Shown in pieces: positions 1 through 9,977 of a DNA stretch of 64,000 nucleotides (positions within the stretch are counted from its first letter, which is position 1; the number at the start of each line of letters is the position of its first letter). The notes beneath the pieces were generated by a model. The model was given only the letters and a program-made list of their open reading frames with translations. It was not told the DNA's origin and did not search any database. Source of the stretch: an uncultured Algibacter sp. (lineage in GTDB: Bacteria; Bacteroidota; Bacteroidia; Flavobacteriales; Flavobacteriaceae); NCBI RefSeq assembly GCF_947490405.1, contig NZ_CANLGU010000002.1:124001-188000 (forward strand), written 5' to 3'. The translations under genes and the position numbers were made by a program.

Positions 1-867
1 ATTTGCTACGTCTGTTAGAATGAAAATATCTAATACATCACCATTCAATTTAGCAATATATGTTATTGAATCTGGTGCATCAGCAGGAGATGCAAGCTCT
101 CCTTCGTTAACTACTTTTGCCAAACCTAAATGCGCTCCTCTTCCTGTAATTGTTAGACTTTCGTTTGCTTGATCATAAACGTATGTAGCCCCACTTGGTG
201 CATTATGAGGCGATAATGGTGCTCCACAACCTTCTGGATCCATACCTTGGAATGGTTCTAACCATGTCTCTGAACCAAAGACATTTTGAAAAGTACCATC
301 TTCGTTAAAAACATACTCATCATCATATAAACATGGTCTCATTTCTAATTGTTCTTGGTTGATTGAAAACCATGGTCCTCCACCATTAATAATATCTGGA
401 CCTACAACTAACGATCCTGGTTCTGGAGCTAATCTCCAAGTTCCTGCGATTGGAGACACATCAGGACTTGGCCCTTGATCAACTACTGGCTTGTATATAA
501 CCGTATGATCTTTTGAAATTGATACATCATCTCTACCATCTAGCGCTGCGGTGACTGTAATTGTATATGTAACAGATTCTTCAACTTCTGGATACGTATA
601 AGTTACCATAGGCCCACTTGTTTGTCTAATTACATCTGCTATATCTCCACTAGGATCACCAAAATCCACAGTGTATAAAATTCTACCATCTGGCGGAACT
701 GTTGTTGCAATAACACCAATCTCATTACCTTCTGGGTTCAATGTTGCAATGTTAAAATCTAATCCTTCAATGATATTTAATTGATCATCATCTTCACAAG
801 CAACTGAGACTCCTAATAAAAGTACCAGTGCTAAGACTTTGTATATTCCTTTTGTTAATAATTTCAT
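1..867 (-). CDS. PKD-type surface lipoprotein of a SusC/SusD locus (3' end outside window)
   Basis: This reading frame runs off the left edge; 289 residues are visible from the ATG at 867. The N-terminus is a lipoprotein signal ending LLLGVSVAC (Cys24), followed at once by EDDD, the acidic type of signal that in Bacteroidetes sends lipoproteins to the cell surface. Residues about 60-120 (FGDP, then VTYTYPEVEESVTYTITVTA) look like a PKD domain. A later region rich in W, C and G (GTWRLAPEPG, CLYDDEYVFNEDGTFQN) resembles the glycan-facing domain seen in many marine SusC/D loci. It starts 25 bp after the SusD stop, so it should be the third gene of the operon and a SusE-position glycan-binding protein. 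The target polysaccharide cannot be read from this; a beta-glucan such as laminarin is only a guess. Confidence 0.8.
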   Translation of the reverse strand, partial: MKLLTKGIYKVLALVLLLGVSVACEDDDQLNIIEGLDFNIATLNPEGNEIGVIATTVPPDGRILYTVDFGDPSGDIADVIRQTSGPMVTYTYPEVEESVTYTITVTAALDGRDDVSISKDHTVIYKPVVDQGPSPDVSPIAGTWRLAPEPGSLVVGPDIINGGGPWFSINQEQLEMRPCLYDDEYVFNEDGTFQNVFGSETWLEPFQGMDPEGCGAPLSPHNAPSGATYVYDQANESLTITGRGAHLGLAKVVNEGELASPADAPDSITYIAKLNGDVLDIFILTDVAN

Positions 868-892
868 TTTCTATAGTTTTATGTTTAGTTTA

Positions 893-2464
893 TTATTGGT
901 TGCTATATCCTGGGTTTTGTCCCCATCGTTCTTCCGCTTGAGCTAATTCTAATTCAACTCTTGGAATAGGAAAAACTTCATGTTTATTAGCTTGAAAGAC
1001 GATATCTTCAAAACCGTCTGGTTTTGAAGCATTATATTCTGCAAATGCAGCAACAGCCCTACCTGTTCTTACAAGATCGAAAAAACGATGTCCTTCTCCC
1101 GCTAGTTCTTTACGACGCTCTTCATAAATTGCATCTAGTAAGGATCCTTCACTAGATGAGTAATCATTACTATTATCTCCATAGGCTCTCGCTCTAACTC
1201 TGTTTAAGTAGATCTCTGCATTAGAGCCACCACTTTGTGCTTCTGCTTCTGCAGCCATTAATAAAACATCTGCAAAACGAATAGCTCTATAATTATTTTG
1301 GTGAACTAATTCTTGTGTATTAGCATTTCCTGCTTTTTCAGCTTTTCTTGGAATATATTTTAGGTTGTAAAATCCTGTATCTTCTCTTGGAGCAGAATAA
1401 ACCGCGTTATCTTCTAATGCCTTAAGTTCTCTTAAATCTAAAATAGTAGCGTCTCTTCTCATATCGTTAGCATCAAAAGTATCATATAACGCTTGTGAAG
1501 GTAATAAGAAGCCCCAACCTGTGGCAAATACATCATCTGTAAATGGCGATCTTGGGCCATTAAATTGAACAAAATAAGACCCTTCACTACATTGTAAACA
1601 ATCCCATCCAGCACCTTCTACATTCGTGTATTGGATTTCGAAAACTGATTCTGAACCATTTTCTCCAGATACAGTAAACATGCCCATGTAATCATCACCT
1701 GTTGTTAAACTGTATTGGCTACTTGAAACTACTTGATTTAGAATAGTTGCAGCGTCTGAAAACTTTCCATCATATAAATATGCTTTTCCTAGTAGTGCTT
1801 GTGCTGCACCTTTGGTAACTTTATATGGTAAATCTTGAGTAGTTGGTAAACTAGGAATGGCTTCTTTTAAATCCTCTTGAATCAATCCGTAGACTTCAGA
1901 TATACTTGATACCCTTTCGATAGCAAATTGATCTGTAGCAGATATTTGAGAGTCAGCAATTCTTTTTACCCCTCCTCTTTCCTCAGTTTTTAAAGGTATA
2001 TTACCAAAAAACTTAACTAACTCAAAGGTGTAATATGCTCTTAAAAAATAAGCTTGCGCAATAATTTCATCCTTTCCTGAAAAATCTAAAGCACCTTTAT
2101 TTTCTAATAAATAATTTACCCGACTTAATCCCCCATACATTAATTGCCAAATACTTCTTAGCTGTTCTTCATCATCCGGACTATGAATCATAAAATTTAC
2201 ATTTTGAACTACTGGCTGATCATAATTAAAAGCATCACCACCAGAACCATAATCATCAGAAGCCGAAACGGCTAATAAGTTATTCCAAAATGTTGCCTGC
2301 AACAGGTCATAAGCTCCTATTAGAGCTTGCTCATATTCAGCCTCTGTATTGAAAAAATCTCCTGCATTTGGTCCTATTGGATCAACCTCTACAAAATCAT
2401 CACAAGCAGCTAAAGCAATAAATACTGTAAGGAATATATACCTTAATTTTTTAACTTCTTTCAT
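893..2464 (-). CDS. SusD/RagB-family nutrient-binding outer membrane lipoprotein
   Basis: SusD-like proteins are surface lipoproteins that hold oligosaccharides over the SusC transporter. The 523-residue protein has a lipobox ending ALAAC (Cys21) followed by DD, a SusD N-terminal region (DFFNTEAEYEQALIGAYD), TPR-like alpha helices, and the usual family C-terminus (EVFPIPRVELELAQ, then WGQNPGY). It starts at an ATG 6 bp after the SusC stop, which supports co-transcription and the usual SusC-SusD complex. Length is normal. The ligand cannot be inferred from sequence alone. Confidence 0.96.
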   Translation of the reverse strand: MKEVKKLRYIFLTVFIALAACDDFVEVDPIGPNAGDFFNTEAEYEQALIGAYDLLQATFWNNLLAVSASDDYGSGGDAFNYDQPVVQNVNFMIHSPDDEEQLRSIWQLMYGGLSRVNYLLENKGALDFSGKDEIIAQAYFLRAYYTFELVKFFGNIPLKTEERGGVKRIADSQISATDQFAIERVSSISEVYGLIQEDLKEAIPSLPTTQDLPYKVTKGAAQALLGKAYLYDGKFSDAATILNQVVSSSQYSLTTGDDYMGMFTVSGENGSESVFEIQYTNVEGAGWDCLQCSEGSYFVQFNGPRSPFTDDVFATGWGFLLPSQALYDTFDANDMRRDATILDLRELKALEDNAVYSAPREDTGFYNLKYIPRKAEKAGNANTQELVHQNNYRAIRFADVLLMAAEAEAQSGGSNAEIYLNRVRARAYGDNSNDYSSSEGSLLDAIYEERRKELAGEGHRFFDLVRTGRAVAAFAEYNASKPDGFEDIVFQANKHEVFPIPRVELELAQAEERWGQNPGYSNQ

Positions 2465-2470
2465 AACGTT

Positions 2471-5400
2471 TTAAAAATTTAAATTAACACCTAGTAAATA
2501 AGTCGCTGCAACGGGATAGAAGCCTTTATCAATTCCACCACCCAAAGGTGATCCATTTGTAGCTGAAGGATCATAACCAGTATAATCTGTAATGGTTACT
2601 AAATTGTTGCCAGAAATGTATATTCTGAATTTATTAACACCTAACTTATCAAGCATATTTTGATTAAAAGAATAACCAAGTTGTACATTTTGTAAACGAA
2701 CAAATGACGCATCCTCTACATGGAAATCACTGAAAAGATCTGTGTTAATAGACCCTCCTGAAGAAGCTCTTGGAACAGAATTACTTGTCCCAGTTCCTTG
2801 CCATCTGTCCAAAATGTAGGTGCCCCTGTTTGCAAATAAGTCTATACGTTCATAATCTCTTATCATATCATTACCTATAGAAGCAAACGCGTTGGCACTA
2901 AAATCTATATTTTTATATGTAAAGCCTATATTAAAACCCATAGTGATTTCTGGTATAGGGTCTCCTATATTGGTTCTGTCTCCATCATCTATATAACCAT
3001 TGTTATTAGTATCAATAAACTTTAAATCACCAGGTTGAGCATCTGCATGGTAAACATTGTTATTAGCAGTAGCATTAGCATTTAATACGTCAATCTCTGC
3101 TTGTGTTTGATATATACCATCTGTTTTATAACCATGAAAATACCCTAGAGGTAAACCTACAACCATTCTTGATATCCCTGTTTGACTCAGACCTACACCA
3201 TACTCCCCTCCAACAGGAGGTAAATTTCCGTTAAGCGAAGTCACCTCATTATCTATTACCGTAAAGTTGAATCCAACATTAAATTGAAAATTGTCTGAAA
3301 AATTATCATTAAAATTAATTCCCAATTCAAGACCTTTATTTTCAACCGTACCAGCATTAATAAATGGAGAACCAGCACCAGGTGCAGAGGCACCTAAAAC
3401 ACCAGAAGCTTGAGGTTGAATTAAAAGATTTTTCGTTTGTTTTTTAAAGGCATCAATTGTTAAACTTAATTTATTGTTAAACATTCTGGCATCTAAACCA
3501 ATGTTGGCCGTTTCTTGTTCTTCCCATGTTAAATCTGGATTTCCTATTTCTCCTGCACCAACCCCATTAGGTAATTGTGCTGGATCAACAATATTTGGAT
3601 CTCCTGAATCAATAGTTGCCTCTCCATCTAACCTTGTTACAAAAGCAAAATTACTTGGAATTCGGTCATTCCCTATAATACCATAACTCGCTCTAAACTT
3701 CAAAGAATTAACCAAACCACCTTTATTGAAGAAATCTTCATCTGATATATTCCAGCCTATAGAACCTGAAGGAAAATAACCAATATTATTATCAGAATTA
3801 AACCTTGATGAAACATCTCTACGTATCACACCAGATAACAAATATTTCCCTTTATAGCTATATTGAAATCTGCTAAAAACAGAAGATAAACGCACATCAA
3901 ATTGCTCTGCACCACGTTCAAACTCTCCTGGGTTAAAACGATTCACGATTTGTCCTTCAACTCTATCACCTATCCAACCATCTACCAAGGCATCAGAAGC
4001 AGAGTTACTACCACCTCTTAACATATTTCCTGTATATCCCCAGAAATGACCTCTTGTTCTAAATACTGAAGTACCTAGTAATAACGTTAAATCATGATTT
4101 TCTCCAAATGTATTAGTATAGTTGATATAATTATCAAACGTATAATCAGTATATAAATCTACATTATCAATTACTTCATTTATTCTTCTCGAGTTCGATT
4201 TACTAAAATCATTTCCATAATCAAAAATTGGATTAAAAATGTCATTTAGAACATTAGAATAGTTTATTTGAATTTTAGAACTCACTGTGAAGTGATCTAA
4301 AAAAGTATAATCTAAACCTAATGTGCCACTATATCTATCAACTCTTGTTGTATTATGCGAATTAGCTATTTGAGCTAATGGATTAATAATTTCAATTTGT
4401 GAAATATCTGTTGGCTGAGAAAAATCGCCATTCTCATCTCTTACAGGAAGGTTAGGATTTATATTTACAGTACTATAAAGTACAGAACCAATACCGCCCT
4501 CTGGTAAATTATTTTTCTTAGATTTTGTGTATAAACCTGTTGCAGATAACTTTAAGTTTTCTAGGATATCATATTGATATCCTAATCTTGTTGTTAATCT
4601 CTCATAGCCTGCTTTTCCTCCACCAACAATTCCATCTTGAGTTAAATACGAAACACCAAATGTGTAAGCTGATTTTTCTGTACCTCCACTACCGCTAAAG
4701 TTTATATCAGATATTGCAGCCGTTTGAAAAACTTCATCTTGCCAATCTGTGCCTTCTCTAGGGTATACAAAAAATCTAGTTTCATCTGCAGCATCATTAA
4801 CATACTTAGCAAATTGCGTAGGATTCAATAAGTCTATTTTGTTACTAGTTGTTTGAAAACCTGTGTAAGCATCAAAAGAAAATTTTAGTTCGGAATTCTT
4901 TCTACCCGTTTTTGTTGTTATCAAGATAACACCGTTGGCACCACGAACTCCATAAATACCAGCAGTGGCATCTTTTAAAACATTCATGCTTTTAATATCG
5001 TTTGGATTTATTACTGATAAATCTTCTATAACATTGCCGTCTACTAAGATAAGGGGTCTGTTATCTCCATTTGTAGTAATACCACGAATACGGATGTTAG
5101 ATCCACTACCTGGAGATCCTGAGTTGGAAGTTACATTGACACCTGGAATTTGTCCCTGCAGAGCTTGCTCAACCCTTTGTGGATTTAGCTTTTCAATTGC
5201 TTTTGAATCTATAACAGAAACTGCTCCTGTTACTTCCTTTTTTCTTTGGGTTCCATAACCCACAACAACGACTTCATCTAATTTAGCTACATCTTCTTCT
5301 AATACAACTGTTAGGTTTGCGTTACTGCTAACAACAATTTCTTTAGTAACATATCCTATGTAACTAAAGGTTAATGTTGATCCTGATTCCACATCTGTAA

Positions 5401-5578
5401 TTGTGAAATTTCCATCAAAATCCGTTACAGCTCCTTTACTGGTATTCGCAACAATTACATTAACCCCTGGAATAGGAAATCCTGTATTGTCTTGAACATT
5501 ACCGCTTACGTTAATAGTTTGCGCACTAACTAGGGCGGTAAAAAAGAGTGCTACAATCTTTAATAGCTTGTGTCTCAT
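2471..5578 (-). CDS. SusC/RagA-family TonB-dependent outer membrane transporter
   Basis: SusC-like proteins import oligosaccharides across the outer membrane using TonB energy. The 1035-residue protein has a signal peptide (ending ALVSAQ), a carboxypeptidase-regulatory-like domain at about residues 22-105 (GNVQDNTGFPIPGVNVIV), the SusC motif VVVVGYGTQRKKEVTGAVS at about 105, a plug domain (IRIRGITTNGDNRPLILVDG) and a long beta barrel ending YLLGVNLNF. It is the first structural gene of the locus, 229 bp downstream of a same-strand regulator gene. That gap is where its promoter should lie. The partner SusD follows 6 bp later. Confidence 0.97.
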   Translation of the reverse strand: MRHKLLKIVALFFTALVSAQTINVSGNVQDNTGFPIPGVNVIVANTSKGAVTDFDGNFTITDVESGSTLTFSYIGYVTKEIVVSSNANLTVVLEEDVAKLDEVVVVGYGTQRKKEVTGAVSVIDSKAIEKLNPQRVEQALQGQIPGVNVTSNSGSPGSGSNIRIRGITTNGDNRPLILVDGNVIEDLSVINPNDIKSMNVLKDATAGIYGVRGANGVILITTKTGRKNSELKFSFDAYTGFQTTSNKIDLLNPTQFAKYVNDAADETRFFVYPREGTDWQDEVFQTAAISDINFSGSGGTEKSAYTFGVSYLTQDGIVGGGKAGYERLTTRLGYQYDILENLKLSATGLYTKSKKNNLPEGGIGSVLYSTVNINPNLPVRDENGDFSQPTDISQIEIINPLAQIANSHNTTRVDRYSGTLGLDYTFLDHFTVSSKIQINYSNVLNDIFNPIFDYGNDFSKSNSRRINEVIDNVDLYTDYTFDNYINYTNTFGENHDLTLLLGTSVFRTRGHFWGYTGNMLRGGSNSASDALVDGWIGDRVEGQIVNRFNPGEFERGAEQFDVRLSSVFSRFQYSYKGKYLLSGVIRRDVSSRFNSDNNIGYFPSGSIGWNISDEDFFNKGGLVNSLKFRASYGIIGNDRIPSNFAFVTRLDGEATIDSGDPNIVDPAQLPNGVGAGEIGNPDLTWEEQETANIGLDARMFNNKLSLTIDAFKKQTKNLLIQPQASGVLGASAPGAGSPFINAGTVENKGLELGINFNDNFSDNFQFNVGFNFTVIDNEVTSLNGNLPPVGGEYGVGLSQTGISRMVVGLPLGYFHGYKTDGIYQTQAEIDVLNANATANNNVYHADAQPGDLKFIDTNNNGYIDDGDRTNIGDPIPEITMGFNIGFTYKNIDFSANAFASIGNDMIRDYERIDLFANRGTYILDRWQGTGTSNSVPRASSGGSINTDLFSDFHVEDASFVRLQNVQLGYSFNQNMLDKLGVNKFRIYISGNNLVTITDYTGYDPSATNGSPLGGGIDKGFYPVAATYLLGVNLNF

Positions 5579-5807
5579 AAATTGTTTAGTTTTAGTTTAT
5601 GATAAAATTAACAGAAGTTATTAAAGTATTGACAAAATATACCTCAACAAAAAACATACATCTCAAAAAACAGCACGTTTCTTTAATAAAATGCTAAAAA
5701 TCATTGGTTTTACTAATAAAATAGGGGTTTCAAATTTTTACTCCATGTAGCTAAAAACATCAAGTGTAGTGGTAATGTATAGGTAAGAGTTATAGCTGTA
5801 TTGTTTA

Positions 5808-8621
5808 TTATATCTCTAAGATATAATCGGAAAGGCTTGCCTCATGAGGTAAATCCATCTTTTTACGTAATCTGTAACGTTTTACTTCTACACTTCTTGC
5901 GGATATGTTGAGGAGGGGTGCAATCTCTTTTGAAGATAAATTTAAACGTAAATAAGCACAAAGTCTTAAATCATTTGAAGTAAGTGCAGGATGTATACTT
6001 TTTATTTTTTTTAGGAAATCTTTATCTGCATTATTAAAAGCTTCTTGAAACAAATTCCAATCATCATTATTATTAAGGTTTCTATCTATAATCTTAACAA
6101 CATGTTTTATATTTTTTACTTCTTCAACACTTTCGAGTTCTTTTTTTATTGAGCTTAAAAATTCGTTTTTCTTAATTAAATTCATTGTAGATATACCAAG
6201 TTCTCTATTTTTACTTTCAATATCTTCTCTTAGTTTATCATTTTTAAAACGCATTAACTGCTGCTTATTTTCCAGCTCTTTTAACTCAAACTCTCGTGTA
6301 GTTTTAGTCATTAAGCGCTCTCGTTGTTTTCTATAATACCTCTTATAAATATTGTGCATGAACAAAGAAAATAGTAAAATACTTAAAACATAAAATGCAA
6401 TAGCCAAATTAGAAAGAAACCAAGGACGATCAATTTTAAAAGAAAACGAGGCTGTATTTAAGGTTACTTGATTTCCAACACGCCCTTTTACTTTAAATGT
6501 ATAGCTTCCATAAGGTAAGTTTTCGTAAAAAACTACTCCTTCGGAGTTCCAATCACTCCATACATCATACATCCCTTCAAGTTTGTATCTATACTCGGGC
6601 TTTTGAGTTTTTAAAAATTCTGAAATGTTATATGATATCTCAATGTTGTTTTGGTCATTTTCAAAACTAGCTTTGGAATTGAGTTTAACTAAATGAACAG
6701 TATCATTGTTTTTGAGCTTACTAACTGCTATTTTGTTTATGGCTATTTCGTGATTTTGTTCTTCAATTTTATCTAAATCAAGTATTATATAGCCTGTTGT
6801 TGTACCTAATAAAAACTTTTCGTCATTTAAATGTGTGATATTTTCATAGCCTGTAACCTCATTTCTTATATCTGCGGGAAAACTGATTGTTTTTATTTTC
6901 TTTTCTCCACTTAATCCTGATGTTTCAAGATATTTTATTTCTTTTGATGAGAAACTCCAGAGTCTATTGGTCTTTTTATCATGCACCAGTTTACCTGATT
7001 TAAAATTTTCTTCATTTATTAAACTACTAAAAAGCGAGTCTTTTTCAAATGTTTGAGCTACTGTATTAAGCTTAAACACTCCTTTGTTATTGGTGTAAAG
7101 TAAATCGTCTTGATATGTAATAAAACTTGAATTCTTATTTTTATTGATTAAGGTATCCATAAAGACGGATTCAACTTTTGTTAGTTTATCATCTAACTTT
7201 AACCTAAAAACACCTTTATATTCATGACTAACGTAAAGTCCTGATTTACTAAAAAACTCAAAAAACCTACTTGATATATCAAATCCTTTTAATTTATTTC
7301 TTAATTGCCATTTACTATTACGCTCAACCAAAATGTATAAACCATCATAATTACCTTGTATCAATAAATCGCTATGATCTTCAATAGTTTTTATTTGCCA
7401 AGTTCCTCTGATACTTGATATTTTTTCAGCCTTTTCATTATTAATCAAAAATGTTCCTGAATTATGGCCACAAAATAATTGATTGTTTATCTCTTCAAGA
7501 CACCAGACCTGACCTTCTGTACCTTTAACAAATGCAAAACTAGTTTTGCTATCTAAGGGTTTATAAAATAAACCTTGATTTGTTCCCAGATAAATTAATC
7601 CGTTGTAAACCCGAGATGTGTAAACGCTTCCTATTATTCCATTTTTATCATAATATATTAAATAAGGTGAATTAATGTTTACACAGTTAATTCCATTATC
7701 TAAACCTAACCATATATTATGATCTATATCTTCATGAATTGACAGTATAGTGTTATTACTAAGACCTTTAGATTGATTTACATCATAAGTAACAACTCCA
7801 CTACTGTTTATATGTATTATTCCATCAGAAATTGAACCAAGAATAAAACTTCCATCTTTAAGTTTGATACTACTAAAGACACTTATTTTATCTAGTAATG
7901 TATTTGCTTCTATATCCCATTTGGTAAGGAAACGATTATTTAGCTTGTAAAAACCATTATTCTCAGTTAAAACAAGCAAATCATTATTATGCATATACAT
8001 ATTGACTATAATGTTTTTTTGTATAATAGGGTCTGAAGAGACCAATACATCTATTCCGTTTTCTATCTTGTATAAACCATTATTTATATTTTGAAAGTAA
8101 AAGTTTTCTTCAACTTTAAATAAACTAGAGATACTAGTTACTGAATTTATTACATTATATCCTTTTGTAGACTTATTGTATATATGTATTCTATCTAAAG
8201 ATTGGAATAATATCCAATTATCAAGAAAATGGATATTCCAAAATTCTTCATCTTCTAAAAAATCTATACTAAGTTCATTTGCGAGTGATGTATAATTTAG
8301 TACACCAAAATCATCTCTTTTCCAATAACCAAAATCACGATAACTTCCAGTGTAGATTAAATCATCTATGACTTCTACGGCACGAATTATAGTTTGGTTT
8401 GGAGATAAATACAAACTCCATTTGGCTCCATTATATTCTAATAAACCCTTATTGTTTGCTACGTATATGTTACGATTGTTGGATTGAGTTATAGACCAGT
8501 TTTGGGATTCTGCACCATAATCCTTTGGGTTAAATATATTTATAGGAGATCTTTCTTGGGCATAAATAAATAAAGAGTAACCAAACACTAGTAGATAAAC
8601 TAAACTTCTTATAGTTTTCAC
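5808..8621 (-). CDS. Membrane-bound propeller/Y_Y_Y-domain transcriptional regulator with LuxR-type HTH
   Basis: The 937-residue protein has a signal peptide (to about residue 21), a long periplasmic region of two-component-regulator propeller repeats (for example GLSNNTILSIHEDIDHNIWLG), a Y_Y_Y domain (EYRYKLEGMYDVWSDW, then LPYGSYTFKVKGR) at about 670-725, one membrane helix at about 735-757, a coiled-coil linker, and a C-terminal LuxR/GerE helix-turn-helix (about 870-937; LNLSSKEIAPLLNISARSVE). It resembles hybrid two-component sensors of polysaccharide loci, but it has no histidine kinase or receiver domain: the HTH is fused straight to the sensor. The start is GTG; no ATG lies near. Its place just upstream of SusC suggests it senses the substrate and controls that operon (inference). 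Confidence 0.9.
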   Translation of the reverse strand: MKTIRSLVYLLVFGYSLFIYAQERSPINIFNPKDYGAESQNWSITQSNNRNIYVANNKGLLEYNGAKWSLYLSPNQTIIRAVEVIDDLIYTGSYRDFGYWKRDDFGVLNYTSLANELSIDFLEDEEFWNIHFLDNWILFQSLDRIHIYNKSTKGYNVINSVTSISSLFKVEENFYFQNINNGLYKIENGIDVLVSSDPIIQKNIIVNMYMHNNDLLVLTENNGFYKLNNRFLTKWDIEANTLLDKISVFSSIKLKDGSFILGSISDGIIHINSSGVVTYDVNQSKGLSNNTILSIHEDIDHNIWLGLDNGINCVNINSPYLIYYDKNGIIGSVYTSRVYNGLIYLGTNQGLFYKPLDSKTSFAFVKGTEGQVWCLEEINNQLFCGHNSGTFLINNEKAEKISSIRGTWQIKTIEDHSDLLIQGNYDGLYILVERNSKWQLRNKLKGFDISSRFFEFFSKSGLYVSHEYKGVFRLKLDDKLTKVESVFMDTLINKNKNSSFITYQDDLLYTNNKGVFKLNTVAQTFEKDSLFSSLINEENFKSGKLVHDKKTNRLWSFSSKEIKYLETSGLSGEKKIKTISFPADIRNEVTGYENITHLNDEKFLLGTTTGYIILDLDKIEEQNHEIAINKIAVSKLKNNDTVHLVKLNSKASFENDQNNIEISYNISEFLKTQKPEYRYKLEGMYDVWSDWNSEGVVFYENLPYGSYTFKVKGRVGNQVTLNTASFSFKIDRPWFLSNLAIAFYVLSILLFSLFMHNIYKRYYRKQRERLMTKTTREFELKELENKQQLMRFKNDKLREDIESKNRELGISTMNLIKKNEFLSSIKKELESVEEVKNIKHVVKIIDRNLNNNDDWNLFQEAFNNADKDFLKKIKSIHPALTSNDLRLCAYLRLNLSSKEIAPLLNISARSVEVKRYRLRKKMDLPHEASLSDYILEI

Positions 8622-8737
8622 AATCTTAGGGGTATGTTAAGTAAGCAAGGTAGTAAATTTAGGGCTTAAAACAAACACTGTATGGTTTCTGTATGGTTTT
8701 ATCTCTTGGAATTAAAATTATATAATATGTCAATTAA

Positions 8738-8771
8738 TAAAAAAAACCTTCGTTTTATGAAGGCTTTTTAT
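8738..8771 (-). terminator. Rho-independent terminator after the GIN-domain gene
   Basis: CCTTC (8747-8751) and GAAGG (8759-8763) form a hairpin with a 7-base loop. Read on the minus strand it is followed by a run of eight T, 30-50 bp after the stop of the 8793-9470 gene. It separates that gene from the regulator gene that starts at 8621. Confidence 0.7.
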
Positions 8772-8792
8772 TACTAAATATACACAAGTATA

Positions 8793-9470
8793 TTATTCAT
8801 TAATACGTTTTATACGGCCTCCTAAAACCCTGCTTTCGTCCACACGCTCTGGGTTACCATAAATATAGATATCACCTCCTGCACGTACTTTAGCCTCTAC
8901 TTTTTTTGTAGCATAAATATGAGCTTCACCAGCAGCTCTAATTGAAACTTCAGTTAACTCTGTTTTAAGTGTTTTTCCGTTATAATCACCTCCTGTATAA
9001 ATAGAGATATCTTGATTAATAGCTATCCCAGATGCAATTATATCTGCTCCAGTTACCGATCTTATATTAGCATACTTTACATCCAATTTAACATTAATTT
9101 TTGATCCTTCTTGAGCATTTAAATCAATTTCAAATTGTTTTATGATATCATCTGAATGAATTTTAGCACCCTCATTGGCATCTATAACATCTATATTTGT
9201 GTAATATAGCTTTACTTTTGTCTTATTACCATCAAAGGCTTCGCCTAAATTCATTTTAATTTTTAAGGTTCCACTCTTGTTATTTACTAAGACATCTTTC
9301 TTGTTTTTTCCTGTTATTGTCACTTTATCTATGTCTGATTTAATGAGTTCAACATTTATTAAATCATAAACTTTTAGTTCATTAAATTCTCCAATAGTTT
9401 TTTCAATAGAGTTTTGAGCGAATGTAACTGTTGTAATAAACAATACAACAACTTTAATAAGTGTTTTCAT
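8793..9470 (-). CDS. GIN domain (DUF2807) secreted protein
   Basis: The 225-residue protein has an N-terminal signal peptide (MKTLIKVVVLFITTVTFAQ) and then a single right-handed beta-helix-like domain with repeating V/I-x-V strands (FNELKVYDLINVELIKSD, VSIRAAGEAHIYATKKVEAK, VRAGGDIYIYGNP), the hallmark of the head GIN domain family (DUF2807). The family is common in Bacteroidetes as exported proteins of unclear role, sometimes called putative auto-transporter adhesins; no enzymatic residues stand out. The gene starts 80 bp after the YbjQ gene on the same strand and ends at its own terminator. Confidence 0.88.
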   Translation of the reverse strand: MKTLIKVVVLFITTVTFAQNSIEKTIGEFNELKVYDLINVELIKSDIDKVTITGKNKKDVLVNNKSGTLKIKMNLGEAFDGNKTKVKLYYTNIDVIDANEGAKIHSDDIIKQFEIDLNAQEGSKINVKLDVKYANIRSVTGADIIASGIAINQDISIYTGGDYNGKTLKTELTEVSIRAAGEAHIYATKKVEAKVRAGGDIYIYGNPERVDESRVLGGRIKRINE

Positions 9471-9550
9471 TAGGTATAGATTTTATTGAGAACGTAAAAT
9501 TATTGATAATTGTTTTGCAAAGGATTAATTTTATGAAAACATTATAATAC

Positions 9551-9844
9551 TTAAACAACTTTTACTGCAGTACCTGTAATAGATACAAAAAAATAAGAAT
9601 TAGGAGAAGTTTCTATATCTATAGTTATTCCAACAACAGCATTAGCATTTAAATTAGTTGCATTAGTTTTTAAATATTGAAAAGCTTCTTCTTTGGCTTC
9701 ATTGATGAAATTTTGATACAAACTTTTATTTTTTTCTGTTTTAAAAGAAAACGATGTTTTTATATTAGTTGAAACACCTGTTATAATACCTAAATAGTTT
9801 TCTATTTTATGTCCTTCTATAGAATCAGTTGTTGTTAAAATCAT
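9551..9844 (-). CDS. YbjQ-family protein (UPF0145)
   Basis: The 97-residue protein matches the small YbjQ/UPF0145 fold: MILTTTDSIEGHKIENYLGI at the start, the central helix region (YQNFINEAKEEAFQYLKTNA) and the strand LNANAVVGITIDIET. Members form pentameric rings and were once labelled heavy-metal-binding, but their function is not established. It has no signal peptide, so it is probably cytoplasmic. It is divergent from the SulP transporter gene and could share an operon with the GIN-domain gene. Confidence 0.88.
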   Translation of the reverse strand: MILTTTDSIEGHKIENYLGIITGVSTNIKTSFSFKTEKNKSLYQNFINEAKEEAFQYLKTNATNLNANAVVGITIDIETSPNSYFFVSITGTAVKVV

Positions 9845-9901
9845 TAAATTATAGTTTAATGAGCACTAAGATATGAATAATCATTAAGAGGCTTTTATGC
9901 A

Positions 9902-9932
9902 TTGACTTTATAAAAATTTTCACCTAACTTCG
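9902..9932 (+). promoter_or_regulatory. Candidate Bacteroidetes-type promoter for the SulP gene
   Basis: A TTG at 9902-9904 lies 20 bases before TAACTTCG (9925-9932), close to the Bacteroidetes sigma pattern TTTG-N19-21-TAnnTTTG. It leaves a leader of about 40 bases before the ATG at 9978. Prediction from pattern only. Confidence 0.4.
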
Positions 9933-9977
9933 TTTATCTTGATTTTTTAATAAATAATTACATATAACATAAAAAAT

